DNA from: Parabacteroides sp.
GTDB lineage: Bacteria; Bacteroidota; Bacteroidia; Bacteroidales; Tannerellaceae
DNA length: 49,058 nt
Direction of reading: 5' to 3'
Assembly (NCBI GenBank): GCA_020026285.1
Contig: JAHHQS010000008.1
Span: 1-49,058 of the forward strand
This document shows positions 1 through 10,208 of the stretch, one piece after another; the stretch's first letter is position 1, and each line of letters starts with the position of its first letter. The position numbers were made by a program, and so were the translations under genes. The notes under the pieces were generated by a model, which was not told where the DNA came from, ran no database searches, and saw only the letters and a program-made list of their open reading frames with translations.

Positions 1-40
1 ATTTTATTTTTGATACTATTCATTCCAAAAGTGATACTAA

Positions 41-92
41 AAAAGAAGTTCCGCTCCTCTAAATGACAATTACGAGAAACGGAACTTTTTTA
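41..92 (-). terminator. Probable terminator of the porP-gldKLMN operon
   Basis: Inverted repeat AAGTTCCG (46-53) / CGGAACTT (80-87), extended by A-T and G-U pairs on both sides. On the minus strand the distal arm runs into a T-rich stretch just after gldN. The loop is long (26 nt), so strength is uncertain. Bases 1-40 hold nothing else I recognise. Confidence 0.6.
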
Positions 93-109
93 TAATCAAA
101 AATAAAAAT

Positions 110-1198
110 TTATCTTCTTCTGATACTACGAACAGCTCCTGATCGTTGAGGTCTAGCAGCTTTTGGAGCAGCCTTGGCCTTAGGAGTCTTTGTCCTTTCA
201 ACTTTGACAGCTTCGGTTTTATCTTTATCTTTTACCTTTTTCTTTCCTTTCTTAACAGCTTCCAATTCTTTCAACATTGTTGTATCAGGTTTCATCCAAA
301 GAGAATCTTCAAATGATACAAGCTGTTTCTCTATGCGCTTCTGCTCTTTCTTCAATGAATCTGGAGTAGGACAATATGCCTGTAATGGCTGATTCATTAA
401 ATTCTGAGTCTTCACAATGTCTCCTTCAAACATACGACGACGGAAATAATCGTCAATAGTGAAAGTGGCAACGTTGTTCAGATTCGAAGTCATTATATAA
501 GCAGTATGCAAATATGGTCGAATATTTTCGTAAGGCAACCAGAACATAGGACTTGTAGTTTGACCAAAATCATTATCAGCAGACAAAAGAGGACAGATAG
601 CCATTGTCTTTACATCAAATAATGAATTATTCTGATCAAAGTACCACATTTCTTTTACATAATAAGATTTCACCTGCTCTGAAGGAACATCACTTTCATT
701 GATGACTAATGTAGGTTCACCACCATTCTTGTTTTCAACCTCTTCGTAAAAGACATGGAAACGATCCAACAATTCTTTGAAATTTACAAGATGGTCATTA
801 TCAAACACTTCATATCCATCCAAATATTCATATACTTTCAGTTTGTTTTCACTTAACAATTGAAAGATAATAGTAAATAAATTCATTTGTCCATTCATTG
901 GACGAACTGGATAATATAAAGGAGTATTCTTCTCTTTCGTCAGATCAACCTGGCGATAAACGATACGCATCCAGCGGGCATTACCAATTTCCTGCGTCAA
1001 TCGTTCATTTAATTCTTGAGCTCGTATAGTCAATTCAGGCAGACCACTTTCTTCTTTAACAGCTTTACGTTCACCACGACTTGCCCGCGGAGCTTTACGC
1101 TGCTGATTAGCCTTTGCATTTGTATCATCCTGTGCATAAACAGGAAATACTGTCATTATGGCAAGAAAACAAGCTACTATGTAATAGATACGTTTCAT
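110..1198 (-). CDS. gldN: Type IX secretion system component GldN/PorN
   Basis: Periplasmic T9SS protein that, in the known system, partners the GldK lipoprotein ring and contacts the GldLM motor. The 362-aa product has a signal peptide (residues 1-22, ending VYA before QDD) and a GldN-type core with a conserved WxRxVYRxVDL stretch near residues 76-87. The last 45 residues or so are rich in Lys, Arg, Ala and Pro and look disordered. It is the last gene of the porP-gldKLMN cluster, 8 nt after gldM, in the canonical order, which strongly supports the assignment. ATG start. What is seen: sequence character and gene order. The ring role comes from family knowledge. Confidence 0.93.
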   Translation of the reverse strand: MKRIYYIVACFLAIMTVFPVYAQDDTNAKANQQRKAPRASRGERKAVKEESGLPELTIRAQELNERLTQEIGNARWMRIVYRQVDLTKEKNTPLYYPVRPMNGQMNLFTIIFQLLSENKLKVYEYLDGYEVFDNDHLVNFKELLDRFHVFYEEVENKNGGEPTLVINESDVPSEQVKSYYVKEMWYFDQNNSLFDVKTMAICPLLSADNDFGQTTSPMFWLPYENIRPYLHTAYIMTSNLNNVATFTIDDYFRRRMFEGDIVKTQNLMNQPLQAYCPTPDSLKKEQKRIEKQLVSFEDSLWMKPDTTMLKELEAVKKGKKKVKDKDKTEAVKVERTKTPKAKAAPKAARPQRSGAVRSIRRR

Positions 1199-1206
1199 AT
1201 ACGTGA

Positions 1207-2775
1207 TTAATTTACTATAACTTCAATAGTTGGTATTGTACGTTCAATTCCATCCGGTCCTTTTGCCACAACACGTGAGATATAGAATCGTTTTCCACGT
1301 GACAAACGACGGATATAATCTTTCTGACGCTGTGAGAAATTAGTTCCTTCGGCAACTTCAGGAATAGCATTACCCATAGAATCGAAGAAAGTTAATTCAA
1401 AACGCAATACCGTATATTTTACATTTAACAAATCATCATCAATAGCGGCCAAAATACCTTGTGCTTCAACCAGATTTCGTTTAGAAATCTTGCCACCGCG
1501 GAATTTACGTACGTTTCCATTATCATCTTTATATTCGATGTATGGAAGAGGATCAGGCAATGCACGAACACGGAAAGTTGTTTTCGCCATTTCCAAACTC
1601 CGTCCATCAGCCATCTTTGCATGAACAGAAACAATAGCTTCTGATCCGACTTTAGACGGACGAGCTTCCCATAAATCTCCTTTACGAGTTAAAGTTCCAT
1701 TCGTCATTGAAGCTGTAACATTTCCACTGGGAACTCCAGGAACCGCAATTTTAATTGGATTGGCAATACCTGCATACAAAACATTCATTAATGTTGGAGC
1801 CACAGTTGCACTAGGTTCTGTTACAAAATATTCACTCTTGAATGGATACTGATTTGTACCTCCATCACTATTCGGCATTTCAATATAACCTTCTATAGGG
1901 AAAGTTCCCGTTGAACCAGTTGCAACCGAAAACAATCCTTTATTTTCTGCAGGAAGTTCTTTTCCATTAACAAAGATTACCGGACGTTTCGTTGAATCGA
2001 CAGCCGATAAAACAATATTAGCCTCATATTGGCTACCACGCATCACAATCTGACTTTGAGGTATAACCTGTGCTCTAATCTGATTTACTCGGTAATCACC
2101 AACATCCACACTACTTAATAAATTAGAAAGGACTACTCCTTCAGCATAACGAATATCACTTTGAACCTTTGTCAGCAAAGTAATCGCAGCGGCAACAGGC
2201 ATATTCTCAAACAAAGCCTCTTCCCAACTACGAGTATTGATACCAGGTTTATGAGGAGGTTCTGTACTTAATGCTGTTTCAATAATATGAACTTTGGCCT
2301 TATCCAAAACCATTTTACTCATCCAATTCCGATAGGAATCAATCGCTTCACGCAAATTTTTTCCTTCTCCTTTGATTGGAGCTAACATAATACGAGCTGC
2401 AGCTTCCAAATCATCTTTACGTTCAATTTCATTTACATCCGCATTCTCACCATCTGCAACTTCAGCAATTCTCTGTTTTAAATCCTGGATATAATTATAC
2501 AAAGAATCAGATTTTTGCTTAACCTCTTTCCCTTTCAGATACCATTCTTTCACCTTTTCAGGATTAGCCTGATAATATGTATCCAACTCACTTGCAACAA
2601 GATCATTACGATGTTTTGAGTTGTCTATTGAGGTCCGCAAACTATCTTGAACCAGCTCAAAGCCATCCAGCACCTCTGAAGAAACATTCAATGCCATCAT
2701 AGCAATGAACACCAGATACATCAGATTAATCATCTTCTGGCGCGGCGAATTCGGATTGTTTGATATTCCTGCCAT
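1207..2775 (-). CDS. gldM: Type IX secretion system motor protein GldM/PorM
   Basis: Inner-membrane motor subunit whose long periplasmic arm is thought to transmit proton-driven rotation from GldL to the GldKN ring. The 522-aa protein starts with the characteristic GldM N terminus: [15 protein letters not shown], then a single transmembrane helix (about residues 15-33) and the segment [13 protein letters not shown] charged, helical region (about 45-220) precedes beta-rich domains, as in GldM, whose periplasmic part is built from four domains. It ends in [10 protein letters not shown]. It lies 42 nt after gldL and 8 nt before gldN, probably co-transcribed. Length is normal for the family. Confidence 0.96.
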   Translation of the reverse strand: MAGISNNPNSPRQKMINLMYLVFIAMMALNVSSEVLDGFELVQDSLRTSIDNSKHRNDLVASELDTYYQANPEKVKEWYLKGKEVKQKSDSLYNYIQDLKQRIAEVADGENADVNEIERKDDLEAAARIMLAPIKGEGKNLREAIDSYRNWMSKMVLDKAKVHIIETALSTEPPHKPGINTRSWEEALFENMPVAAAITLLTKVQSDIRYAEGVVLSNLLSSVDVGDYRVNQIRAQVIPQSQIVMRGSQYEANIVLSAVDSTKRPVIFVNGKELPAENKGLFSVATGSTGTFPIEGYIEMPNSDGGTNQYPFKSEYFVTEPSATVAPTLMNVLYAGIANPIKIAVPGVPSGNVTASMTNGTLTRKGDLWEARPSKVGSEAIVSVHAKMADGRSLEMAKTTFRVRALPDPLPYIEYKDDNGNVRKFRGGKISKRNLVEAQGILAAIDDDLLNVKYTVLRFELTFFDSMGNAIPEVAEGTNFSQRQKDYIRRLSRGKRFYISRVVAKGPDGIERTIPTIEVIVN

Positions 2776-2817
2776 TTATATTTTCCCTACAAATCGTTTT
2801 ACTTTATTTATCGTTTT

Positions 2818-3846
2818 TTATTTAGCACCATTATATGGTTGCTGATAACCGTATGGAGGTTGTTGATACATTGGTTGCTGATAAGGTTGCTGAGAATAAG
2901 CAGGCTGTTGTGGAGCCATGTTTACAGTCATTGCCTGCAACAAACGAGCATATACCTGATTCAATTGAGACAACTGCTGTGTCATCTTTTCCGTTTCTGC
3001 ACGGAATACAGAACTATCCACGACAGAGCCATTATACATATCTTTTATACGATTCAAACCTGCATTGATCTGTTCAATGTTCTCAATCTGCATACTGATA
3101 CTTCTTAACTGAGATTCATACACAGAATTCAATCCTGATATATTCTGATTCAAAGCTTCCATCTGTTGAACATAACCTTTCGAATTCTGACTGATTCCAT
3201 CAGAGTTATCAGTTATATTCTGGTAAGCTGTTAATAAAGTATCAGAAACACTTGTCAAAGAACTTGTAACTTTTGAGAATTTCTCCATCTGTTCAGATAT
3301 TGTTGACAACTGATCCAGATATTTCTGAGTTGCTTCGGTCAATTCTGCCATTTTTGAAATCTGTTCAGCCGCACCACTTAACTTCTTAATACTTTCTGAC
3401 AAGTTACGAGTATCTTCTTCTGAAACATCCAATCCTAGAGAGGCAGCAGCAGCCGAACCACTGATTGTATGACCATTTATAAAATGATTTCCTCCCTCCA
3501 TCTGAATTGTTGTTCCCGCCATATTTGGATTTATTCCGTTTTCACCAGAACCTTTTACAAAATCAGGACGATCCAAGGGATTCTTTGACTTCAACACAGG
3601 GAAAACATCTTCCCAATGATACTCATCATTTGGACGTTCGAATGCAGAAATAAAGAACACAAAAGCTTCTGTAATCATTGCCACAAACAAAATCTGGTTT
3701 GCATAAGGCAAATGCAGCAACTTAAACAATGCACCTAAAATAACAATAGAAGCACCCCAACTATAACAGAAGTTCAACGCACGTTTTCCTTTCTCACTTG
3801 AAAGGAACATTTCTATAATGTTTTTATATCTTCTATACTTTCCCAT
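2818..3846 (-). CDS. gldL: Type IX secretion system motor protein GldL/PorL
   Basis: Cytoplasmic-membrane motor subunit that pairs with GldM to form the proton-driven T9SS motor. The 342-aa protein has two transmembrane helices (about 27-45 and 50-68) in the block from ALNFCYSWG to FFISAFERP. K42 and H45 flank the first helix and E60 sits inside the second; such charged residues are the expected proton-path candidates (inference). The cytoplasmic part (about 140-300) is a predicted coiled coil rich in Gln, Ser and Leu. The C terminus is an unusual Gln/Pro/Tyr tail with repeated QQPY/QQPM units. ATG start; 31 nt after gldK. Confidence 0.95.
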   Translation of the reverse strand: MGKYRRYKNIIEMFLSSEKGKRALNFCYSWGASIVILGALFKLLHLPYANQILFVAMITEAFVFFISAFERPNDEYHWEDVFPVLKSKNPLDRPDFVKGSGENGINPNMAGTTIQMEGGNHFINGHTISGSAAAASLGLDVSEEDTRNLSESIKKLSGAAEQISKMAELTEATQKYLDQLSTISEQMEKFSKVTSSLTSVSDTLLTAYQNITDNSDGISQNSKGYVQQMEALNQNISGLNSVYESQLRSISMQIENIEQINAGLNRIKDMYNGSVVDSSVFRAETEKMTQQLSQLNQVYARLLQAMTVNMAPQQPAYSQQPYQQPMYQQPPYGYQQPYNGAK

Positions 3847-3877
3847 GGGTAATATATCATAATTATTAGTTTATACT

Positions 3878-5311
3878 TTATTTCTTTTTACCTTTTGATT
3901 TAGAGAATCCGACCTGAGTACGAACACAACGGAAACCTATATACGAACGAGTTTCGTTCTGATATTCAAAACCTCTCATATCCGAACGAATAAACTGAGA
4001 AACATCCTTCCAGGAACCACCTCGTACAACTTTCTTCTTCAAAGCATAAGGATCTTCCTTTGCTGCATTATAACGCAATTCAGGATTTATATCACTCATT
4101 TGATTTGGTCCAGATTCAGAATAAGAGGTAGAAGTCCATTCCGAAACATTACCAGCCATATCATAAAGACCGAATTCATTCGGAGCATAAGAACCTACAC
4201 GAGAAGTAATCAAATGACCATCTTCTGTATAATTACCTTTTCCTGGTTTGAAATTTCCTAAGAAACAACCTTTTCCTCCTACAAGATTATCTCCAGCCCA
4301 AGGGTATTTATTTTCATTCTTACCACAACGAGCAGCATATTCCCATTCTCCTTCGGTAGGCAAACGGAAAGGTTCTACGACTTGACCAGCCGGAATCATT
4401 AATGATTCTTTAAACAGATTTGTTCTCCACACACAAAAAGCTGTTGCCTGCTCCCATGAAACGCCAACTACAGGATAATCATCATATCCAGGGTGATTAA
4501 AATACATTCGTGTATATGGTTCATTGTAAGAATTGTTGAAATCATTCACCCAACAGTTCTCATCAGGATAAACATTTACAATACGTGTGTGAAGGAAATC
4601 CCAAGGACCAGATCTTGGACGAGAAATCGTTTCATTAATAATATTTCCATCATCATCAATATAAGCTGTATCCTTAGATATCATAATAACCTCATTGGGA
4701 TCAACTTTAATATCCGTATTTCTAACTCGGTCATTCGGATCCATTTGATTTTTTCGCAAAGCAGCAGCTGTATAATCGTACCATTCATAACGGAAAGTCA
4801 TCTGTTTTGCATCCAGTTTCTTTTCACCCGTTACAGGATTTGTATAATAAACACTCTCGATTGCACGAATTTCATCTTCATTTGCTTTCTTCCAAGGAAT
4901 TGGACGACTCCAATCCAAATGAGGAGTTACCGGATCACCATATTTATCTTCAGTAATCTTAAACAAGTCATTTCCACCAAAAGCTGGATCAGCCAGACGT
5001 TCACGGATGATTGAATCACGCACCCAATAAAGGAACTGACGATATTCGGCATTTGTTGTTTCGGTATCATCAATCCAGAAAGCATCTACAGAAATACCTT
5101 TCTTATCTGGCATAATACCCCAAATGGAGTCTTTTTCCGCAGGTCCCATTTCAAAAGAGCCTCGATTAATCAATACCATTCCATAAGGAGCCGGTTCATT
5201 CACTGCCATCGAACGTGCTCCCGTAACTTCTCCTCCGGCATTCGAAAATGATTTACCACAAGAGGTCAGCAGCGAAACTACTGCCAGAAGTAAAACCCAT
5301 ATTCTTTTCAT
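3878..5311 (-). CDS. gldK: Type IX secretion system lipoprotein GldK/PorK
   Basis: Outer-membrane-anchored lipoprotein that forms the periplasmic ring with GldN. The 477-aa product has a lipoprotein signal ending LLTSC, with the lipidated Cys at residue 18. The rest is a formylglycine-generating-enzyme-like (SUMF1/FGE) fold, recognisable from NRGSFEMGP near the N terminus, FRLPTEGEWEYAAR, LYDMAGNVSEW and VVRGGSWKD, ending YIGFRCVRT. In GldK this fold is thought to be structural rather than catalytic. The gene starts 4 nt after porP ends, so the two are probably translationally linked. The ending is Lys-rich (KSKGKKK). Confidence 0.95.
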   Translation of the reverse strand: MKRIWVLLLAVVSLLTSCGKSFSNAGGEVTGARSMAVNEPAPYGMVLINRGSFEMGPAEKDSIWGIMPDKKGISVDAFWIDDTETTNAEYRQFLYWVRDSIIRERLADPAFGGNDLFKITEDKYGDPVTPHLDWSRPIPWKKANEDEIRAIESVYYTNPVTGEKKLDAKQMTFRYEWYDYTAAALRKNQMDPNDRVRNTDIKVDPNEVIMISKDTAYIDDDGNIINETISRPRSGPWDFLHTRIVNVYPDENCWVNDFNNSYNEPYTRMYFNHPGYDDYPVVGVSWEQATAFCVWRTNLFKESLMIPAGQVVEPFRLPTEGEWEYAARCGKNENKYPWAGDNLVGGKGCFLGNFKPGKGNYTEDGHLITSRVGSYAPNEFGLYDMAGNVSEWTSTSYSESGPNQMSDINPELRYNAAKEDPYALKKKVVRGGSWKDVSQFIRSDMRGFEYQNETRSYIGFRCVRTQVGFSKSKGKKK

Positions 5312-5315
5312 ATAC

Positions 5316-6260
5316 TTATAATATACGTACGCTTTTATGTTTTGTATTGCCAGTCTTGGTTTTCTTTAACTTCAACCTAAACTGTACCACTATTTCATGA
5401 TTACCTGATGATACTTTCCTGATAGCTGTTGTTGGATAACCAAAAGAATATCCTACATTAAACTTTCCAATGTTTGCACCCAGTAAAATACCTACCGATT
5501 CATTCATTTTCCAGGAAAGCCCCCCATTAAACATCTTATTATATTCCATCCGTGCTGTTACATCCAAATGAAAATTTTTCATATCGGTTAACAAAAAGAC
5601 GGAAGGCTTTAGTACTATTAACGGATTTTTCAGTTTAATATTGTATCCACCCATAAAATTAAGCATTCCTCCGATATATGTATACACATTTTCCTTTAAA
5701 TGTATTTCAGGACTTGTAATATGTGTATAACCAACACCTGCATAAAAATTTTTATGAGTATAAAACAAACCAACATTAAAGTCTAAAGTCATTCCACTAA
5801 CTGTACCAGTTGGAAAAGCCTCATCCTTCTGCTGATGGAAAGGGCTTTGTGGAATATATATACTATCCGCTTTAAAAGATTCCGTTACAAAACCTAATTG
5901 AATACCTCCGCTGAGTACTCCGCCAAATAATTTCTGTTTATATGCATATTGCGCTCCAGCAAATGTATTCTGAAACAAGCCAATACTCTCCGTATAGACT
6001 GAAATTCCAATACCTTGATTCACTTTTCCAATCTTCAACGGCATATCGGCCGTTACAAAAAAAGATTGTTGAGCTTTAGGGAAGCCAACCCATTGACGAT
6101 TAAATAAAGCTAATACCTTCAGATCTTCTGTTGAACCGGCTGCCGCTGGATTATAATATGAAGTAGCCATAAAATAATGGCTCAATGCCGCATCACTCTG
6201 AGCCTTCAATCCTTTGGAACCTACAATTAATAAGATAATCAGAAAAAATATTCGCTTCAT
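5316..6260 (-). CDS. porP: PorP/SprF family type IX secretion outer-membrane protein
   Basis: Outer-membrane beta-barrel of the PorP/SprF family, the first gene of the T9SS cluster; family members associate with GldK or anchor secreted cargo. The 314-aa protein has a signal peptide (about 1-20, ending KAQ). It continues with the family opening, SDAALSHYFMATSYYNPAAAGS, here cited only by its key elements (YNPAAAG). It has alternating beta-strand character throughout and the strand FNVGYSFGYP near the C terminus. Position directly before gldK is the classical arrangement. A 16-bp palindrome and a weak promoter-like element lie upstream (6312-6349). Confidence 0.92.
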   Translation of the reverse strand: MKRIFFLIILLIVGSKGLKAQSDAALSHYFMATSYYNPAAAGSTEDLKVLALFNRQWVGFPKAQQSFFVTADMPLKIGKVNQGIGISVYTESIGLFQNTFAGAQYAYKQKLFGGVLSGGIQLGFVTESFKADSIYIPQSPFHQQKDEAFPTGTVSGMTLDFNVGLFYTHKNFYAGVGYTHITSPEIHLKENVYTYIGGMLNFMGGYNIKLKNPLIVLKPSVFLLTDMKNFHLDVTARMEYNKMFNGGLSWKMNESVGILLGANIGKFNVGYSFGYPTTAIRKVSSGNHEIVVQFRLKLKKTKTGNTKHKSVRIL

Positions 6261-6333
6261 GCTTCTCTATATACAGGAATTTGAATCTTCCTCAATGTAA
6301 ACACTTACAAAGAAAAAGATTTATTTAAATAAT

Positions 6334-6349
6334 AACGAAACATTTCGTT
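6334..6349. promoter_or_regulatory. Palindrome upstream of porP, candidate operator
   Basis: Perfect inverted repeat AACGAAA-CA-TTTCGTT, centred about 80 bp before the porP ATG. A weak -7-like element (TTTCTTTG on the minus strand, about 6312-6319) lies between it and the gene, so the palindrome sits near the expected -33 region. Regulatory role is inferred from position only. Confidence 0.4.
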
Positions 6350-6373
6350 CCGTATTGCCTCAAAAGTTCTAAA

Positions 6374-6420
6374 AAATAAACGAGGCAGAAAGACATATGC
6401 CTGACCACCTCGTTTTATTT
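6374..6420 (-). terminator. Terminator after the DUF2795-type gene
   Basis: A-rich arm ending AAACGAGG (about 6378-6385) pairs with CCTCGTTTTATTT (6408-6420). On the minus strand the stem ends in a T-rich run (TTTATTTTTTAG). It lies downstream of the small gene at 6446-6667 and separates it from the porP operon. Confidence 0.7.
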
Positions 6421-6445
6421 CTTGAAATTCTCAATATTAAGGGCA

Positions 6446-6667
6446 TTAATATTCTTCTTCGTTGAAGAAGAAGTCTTCCTTACTTGGATAATCAGGCCAG
6501 ATATCTTCCATACATTCATATATCTCTCCTTCATCTTCCATTTCTTGTAGGTTTTCAATTACCTCTAACGGTGCACCCGAACGTTGTGCATAATCAATCA
6601 ATTCGTCCTTTGAAGCAGGCCATGGTGCATCTTCCAGTTTTGAAGCTAATTCTAAAGTCCAATACAT
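6446..6667 (-). CDS. Small conserved acidic protein, DUF2795-like
   Basis: A 73-aa, very acidic protein that I recognise as the small Bacteroidetes family usually annotated DUF2795. It has MYWTLELASKLEDAPWPASK at the start and RSGAPLEVIENLQEMEDEGE in the middle, ending in an acidic tail (NEEEY). The first half has the look of a compact helical domain with a conserved WPA[ST]K motif and the YAxRSGAP turn. No catalytic motif or membrane segment is visible. It has its own terminator (6374-6420) and is not obviously in an operon with the adenosyltransferase gene, from which it is separated by 72 nt. Function is unknown. Confidence 0.8.
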   Translation of the reverse strand: MYWTLELASKLEDAPWPASKDELIDYAQRSGAPLEVIENLQEMEDEGEIYECMEDIWPDYPSKEDFFFNEEEY

Positions 6668-6739
6668 AGTTACTAGTATTAAAGACTGTCAAAAGGCAGT
6701 CAGGTTCAAAATTTTTTCGCAAATGTATAACAATATTCT

Positions 6740-7303
6740 TTAGATGCAAGTATAATCCCAAATTATTTCCTTGCCATTATTCTTCAAACACTCTTTTCTA
6801 GCCAGGACAAACAGGTAATCAGAAAGTCTGTTTATGAAACTCAAAACAGGCTCTTCCACAATTGATTCTTCCATCAAGCTATAAATACGACGTTCGGCCC
6901 GTCGACACACTGTTCGACAGACATGAGCTAATGAAGCTGATTTACAACCACCCGGCAAAACGAAGCTTTTCATCTTTGGTAACATTCCATCAATACGATC
7001 AATTTCGCTTTCTATCTTTTCAATACTTTCTGTTGTTACCTGGCTCTCAATCTTAAGCTCTGTCGTTTCCTGATCTGTTGCCAGATAAGAACCTATAGTA
7101 AAGAGCTTATGCTGGACAAACAACAGAAACTGTTCATCTTCCTTATCTTCTATTTCAGTCATTAACAAACCTATAAATGAATTCAATTCATCAATTGTTC
7201 CATAACTTTCTATACGAAGATGAGCCTTTGAAACCCTTTGTCCACCCACTAACGATGTAGTTCCTTTATCTCCTGTACGTGTATATATCAAACTCTTAGA
7301 CAT
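6740..7303 (-). CDS. PduO-type cob(I)alamin adenosyltransferase
   Basis: Transfers the adenosyl group of ATP to reduced corrinoid to make adenosylcobalamin. The 187-aa protein carries the PduO/MMAB signatures. These are the N-terminal ATP-binding segment YTRTGDKGTTSLVGG, the ESYGTIDELNSFIG stretch, the central FVLPGGCKSASLAHVCRT motif and RRAERRIYSL, and the C-terminal FINRLSDYLFVLAR. Length is typical of the single-domain enzyme. It lies 29 nt downstream of mutS on the same strand and may be co-transcribed with it. No cobalamin biosynthesis gene is nearby, consistent with a salvage role (inference). ATG start. Confidence 0.93.
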   Translation of the reverse strand: MSKSLIYTRTGDKGTTSLVGGQRVSKAHLRIESYGTIDELNSFIGLLMTEIEDKEDEQFLLFVQHKLFTIGSYLATDQETTELKIESQVTTESIEKIESEIDRIDGMLPKMKSFVLPGGCKSASLAHVCRTVCRRAERRIYSLMEESIVEEPVLSFINRLSDYLFVLARKECLKNNGKEIIWDYTCI

Positions 7304-7332
7304 AACTCATTCCCTATATTATATTGTAAAAA

Positions 7333-9957
7333 TCATCCTTTACCTGTAATGATCTTCCTAATTTCACTTAATTTATTCAACGCTTCAAGTGGAGTCAGAT
7401 TATTCAGATCCATATTTTTGATTTCATCTCTTACCTGACTTAAAACAGGATCGTCCAACTGGAAGAAACTTAATTGATAACCATCGGAACTGCTTCCCGA
7501 AGATATTTTACTTACAGATTTACTTCCAATACCTTCATCATTACGTTTCTCTGATTCCAGCTGTTTCAAAATCTCGGCTGAACGCTTCACGATACTTTTT
7601 GGCATACCAGCCATTTTAGCCACATGAATACCGAAACTATGTTCACTTCCTCCCGGAACTAATTTACGTAAAAATATTACTTTATTACCAACTTCCTTGA
7701 CAGAAACATTATAATTTTTGATACGAGAGAAAGAATGTTCCATCTCGTTCAATTCATGATAGTGCGTTGCAAACAAAGTCTTTGCATGCGCCCGTGGATG
7801 CTCATGTATATATTCTACAATAGCCCAGGCTATAGAGATTCCATCATAAGTACTGGTTCCTCTTCCTAATTCATCAAAAAGGACCAGACTTCGTGAAGTC
7901 ATATTATTCAGGATATCAGCCGCTTCATTCATCTCCACCATGAAAGTTGACTCTCCAACAGAAATATTATCAGAAGCTCCTACACGAGTAAAGATCTTAT
8001 CTACAATACCGATACGAGCACTTTCAGCAGGAACGAAACTTCCTATCTGAGCCATCAATGTTATCAAGGCTGTCTGACGGAGTAATGCTGATTTACCAGC
8101 CATATTCGGACCTGTAATAATGATAATCTGCTGCTTATCTTCATCCAAATAGACATCATTAGCAACATATGTTTCTCCTAATGGCAATTGCTTTTCAATT
8201 ACCGGATGTCGTCCACCTTTAATATCTATTACATCCTGTTCATCAACTATCGGACGGAAATATTTATTACTAGCTGCACTTTTAGCAAAAGAGAGCAAAC
8301 AATCCAAACGCCCCACCAAATTGGCATTACATTGAATTGGAGCAATATATTCGGTCAGACATAAAATCAAATCATTAAACAAACGGGATTCCAAAGAGAG
8401 AATCTTTTCTTCTGCACCTAAAATCTTCTCTTCATACTCTTTCAGTTCCTCTGTAATATAACGTTCAGCATTAACTAAAGTCTGTTTACGAATCCACTCT
8501 GCCGGGACCTTATCTTTATGTGCATTTCGCACCTCTATATAATACCCAAAGACATTATTAAAAGCAATCTTCAAGCTAGGAATACCAGTCTTCTCACTCT
8601 CTCTTTGCTGCACTTTCAATAAATAGTCTTTGCCGGAATAGGCAATCGAACGCAACTGATCCAATTCTTCACTAACTCCTTCTGCTATCACTCCTCCTTT
8701 ATTAACCAAAGCCGGCGGATCAGGTTGAATCTCTTTTGCTATCCGGTCACGAATAAGAGCACACAAATTCAACTGTTCCCCAATTCGACAAAGAGAAGGT
8801 TCATCACTATTCATACAAGCCTCTTTAATGGGCTCAAGAGCTGTTAATGCAACTTTCAACTGAACGACTTCACGAGGAGTAACTCGACCAACCGCAACTT
8901 TGGAGATTATACGTTCCAAATCTCCAATCTGTTCAAGCTGCTCATCCAACAAATCTTTTATTTCCGGATGCTTAAAGAAATATTCTACAACATCCTGACG
9001 TTCCTGAATTGGCTTTACATCTTTCAACGGGAATAAAATCCATCGGCGAAGCAGACGAGATCCCATCGGAGAAATGGTCTGATCAATTACATCCAACAAA
9101 CTCTTACCATCTTCATTCATTGAATTTACCAATTCCAAACTACGAACGGTAAATTTATCCAAACGTACATAACGTTCTTCTTCAATTCGAGAAAGAGTTG
9201 TAATATGTGAGATGTGTGTATGCTGAGTCTGATCCAAATAATAAAGCACTGCTCCAGACGCTACGATACCCAGTTTCAGATGTTGAACACCAAAACCTTT
9301 CAGATTCTTGGTTTCAAAATGTTTCAGCAACCGATCGTTTGCTGCTTCGGTAGTAAAAATCCAGTCATCAAGTTCGAAAGTGAAATAACGTGGTCCGAAA
9401 CACTCTTCAAATTTCTTTTTATTATTACGCTCAATCAGGACTTCTTTAGGAGAGAAATTATTAAGCAGTTTATCAATATAATCCACTGTCCCTTCAGCCG
9501 TCAGGAATTCACCGGTTGATATATCCAAAAATGAGATACCGCATTTATCTTTTACAAAATGAATGGCAGCCAGGAAATTGTTTTCCTTATGATTCAGAAT
9601 ATTGTCATTAATGGAAACTCCAGGTGTAACCAATTCTGTAATTCCACGTTTCACCAGTTTCTTTGTCAGTTTTGGATCTTCCAACTGATCACAGATAGCA
9701 ACACGTTTCCCTGCTCGAACTAATTTAGGCAAATAAGAATCAAGTGCATGATGCGGAAAGCCAGCCATTTCAACCGACTGCCCCACTCCATTTGCTCGTT
9801 TTGTTTGAACAATACCCAAAATCTCAGCGCCAACTATCGCGTCGTCACCATACATCTCGTAAAAGTCGCCCACACGAAACAATAAGATAGCATCAGGATG
9901 TTTCGCCTTGATATCAAAATATTGTTTCATTAACGGAGTCTCTACAATCTTTGCCAC
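7333..9957 (-). CDS. mutS: DNA mismatch repair protein MutS
   Basis: Recognises mismatched bases and starts mismatch repair. The 874-aa product has all MutS landmarks. These are the mismatch-binding F-x-E motif in [11 protein letters not shown] near residue 33, the Walker A loop [14 protein letters not shown], the ABC signature region around [14 protein letters not shown], Walker [13 protein letters not shown], and the ATHYHEL motif. A short C-terminal helical segment ([14 protein letters not shown]) matches the usual MutS dimer/tetramer tail. The start used here is GTG at 9957-9955; the first in-frame ATG would be at residue 9 (MKQYFDIKA), so the start is not certain. Length is normal. Confidence 0.97.
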   Translation of the reverse strand: MAKIVETPLMKQYFDIKAKHPDAILLFRVGDFYEMYGDDAIVGAEILGIVQTKRANGVGQSVEMAGFPHHALDSYLPKLVRAGKRVAICDQLEDPKLTKKLVKRGITELVTPGVSINDNILNHKENNFLAAIHFVKDKCGISFLDISTGEFLTAEGTVDYIDKLLNNFSPKEVLIERNNKKKFEECFGPRYFTFELDDWIFTTEAANDRLLKHFETKNLKGFGVQHLKLGIVASGAVLYYLDQTQHTHISHITTLSRIEEERYVRLDKFTVRSLELVNSMNEDGKSLLDVIDQTISPMGSRLLRRWILFPLKDVKPIQERQDVVEYFFKHPEIKDLLDEQLEQIGDLERIISKVAVGRVTPREVVQLKVALTALEPIKEACMNSDEPSLCRIGEQLNLCALIRDRIAKEIQPDPPALVNKGGVIAEGVSEELDQLRSIAYSGKDYLLKVQQRESEKTGIPSLKIAFNNVFGYYIEVRNAHKDKVPAEWIRKQTLVNAERYITEELKEYEEKILGAEEKILSLESRLFNDLILCLTEYIAPIQCNANLVGRLDCLLSFAKSAASNKYFRPIVDEQDVIDIKGGRHPVIEKQLPLGETYVANDVYLDEDKQQIIIITGPNMAGKSALLRQTALITLMAQIGSFVPAESARIGIVDKIFTRVGASDNISVGESTFMVEMNEAADILNNMTSRSLVLFDELGRGTSTYDGISIAWAIVEYIHEHPRAHAKTLFATHYHELNEMEHSFSRIKNYNVSVKEVGNKVIFLRKLVPGGSEHSFGIHVAKMAGMPKSIVKRSAEILKQLESEKRNDEGIGSKSVSKISSGSSSDGYQLSFFQLDDPVLSQVRDEIKNMDLNNLTPLEALNKLSEIRKIITGKG

Positions 9958-10140
9958 AATCTTATTTGCTTTAAAATAACTTGAACAAAAATACGATAAA
10001 AAAGGGAAACTTGAAAATACTAAAAGACTTCATAGTTCTGGAAATATACCCAATATATCTATAATCTCAGGCAGAGAGAAAAACGAAATTTCAACTAATT
10101 CCTTAAATCTCCAGGAATGGCAATTCGTTTTTCAAGACAT

Positions 10141-10180
10141 AAGACCGATCATCTATTAAAAATATAGATAATCGGCCTTA
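10141..10180 (-). terminator. Hairpin downstream of glsB, probable terminator
   Basis: Arms 10141-10156 and 10164-10179 match at 14 of 16 positions. In the minus-strand RNA both differences become G-U pairs, giving a full 16-bp stem; on the plus strand they would be A-C mismatches. That asymmetry favours function in the minus-strand transcript, that is, at the end of glsB. The following U-run is weak. Confidence 0.55.
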
Positions 10181-10208
10181 ATTTTTTGTTATTTCAGCAA
10201 ACTGATGC

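Noticed and set aside
4493..5014. 173-aa plus-strand frame inside gldK
   Set aside because: It is antisense to a clear GldK. Its Ile-rich sequence is a typical shadow of AT-rich coding sequence.
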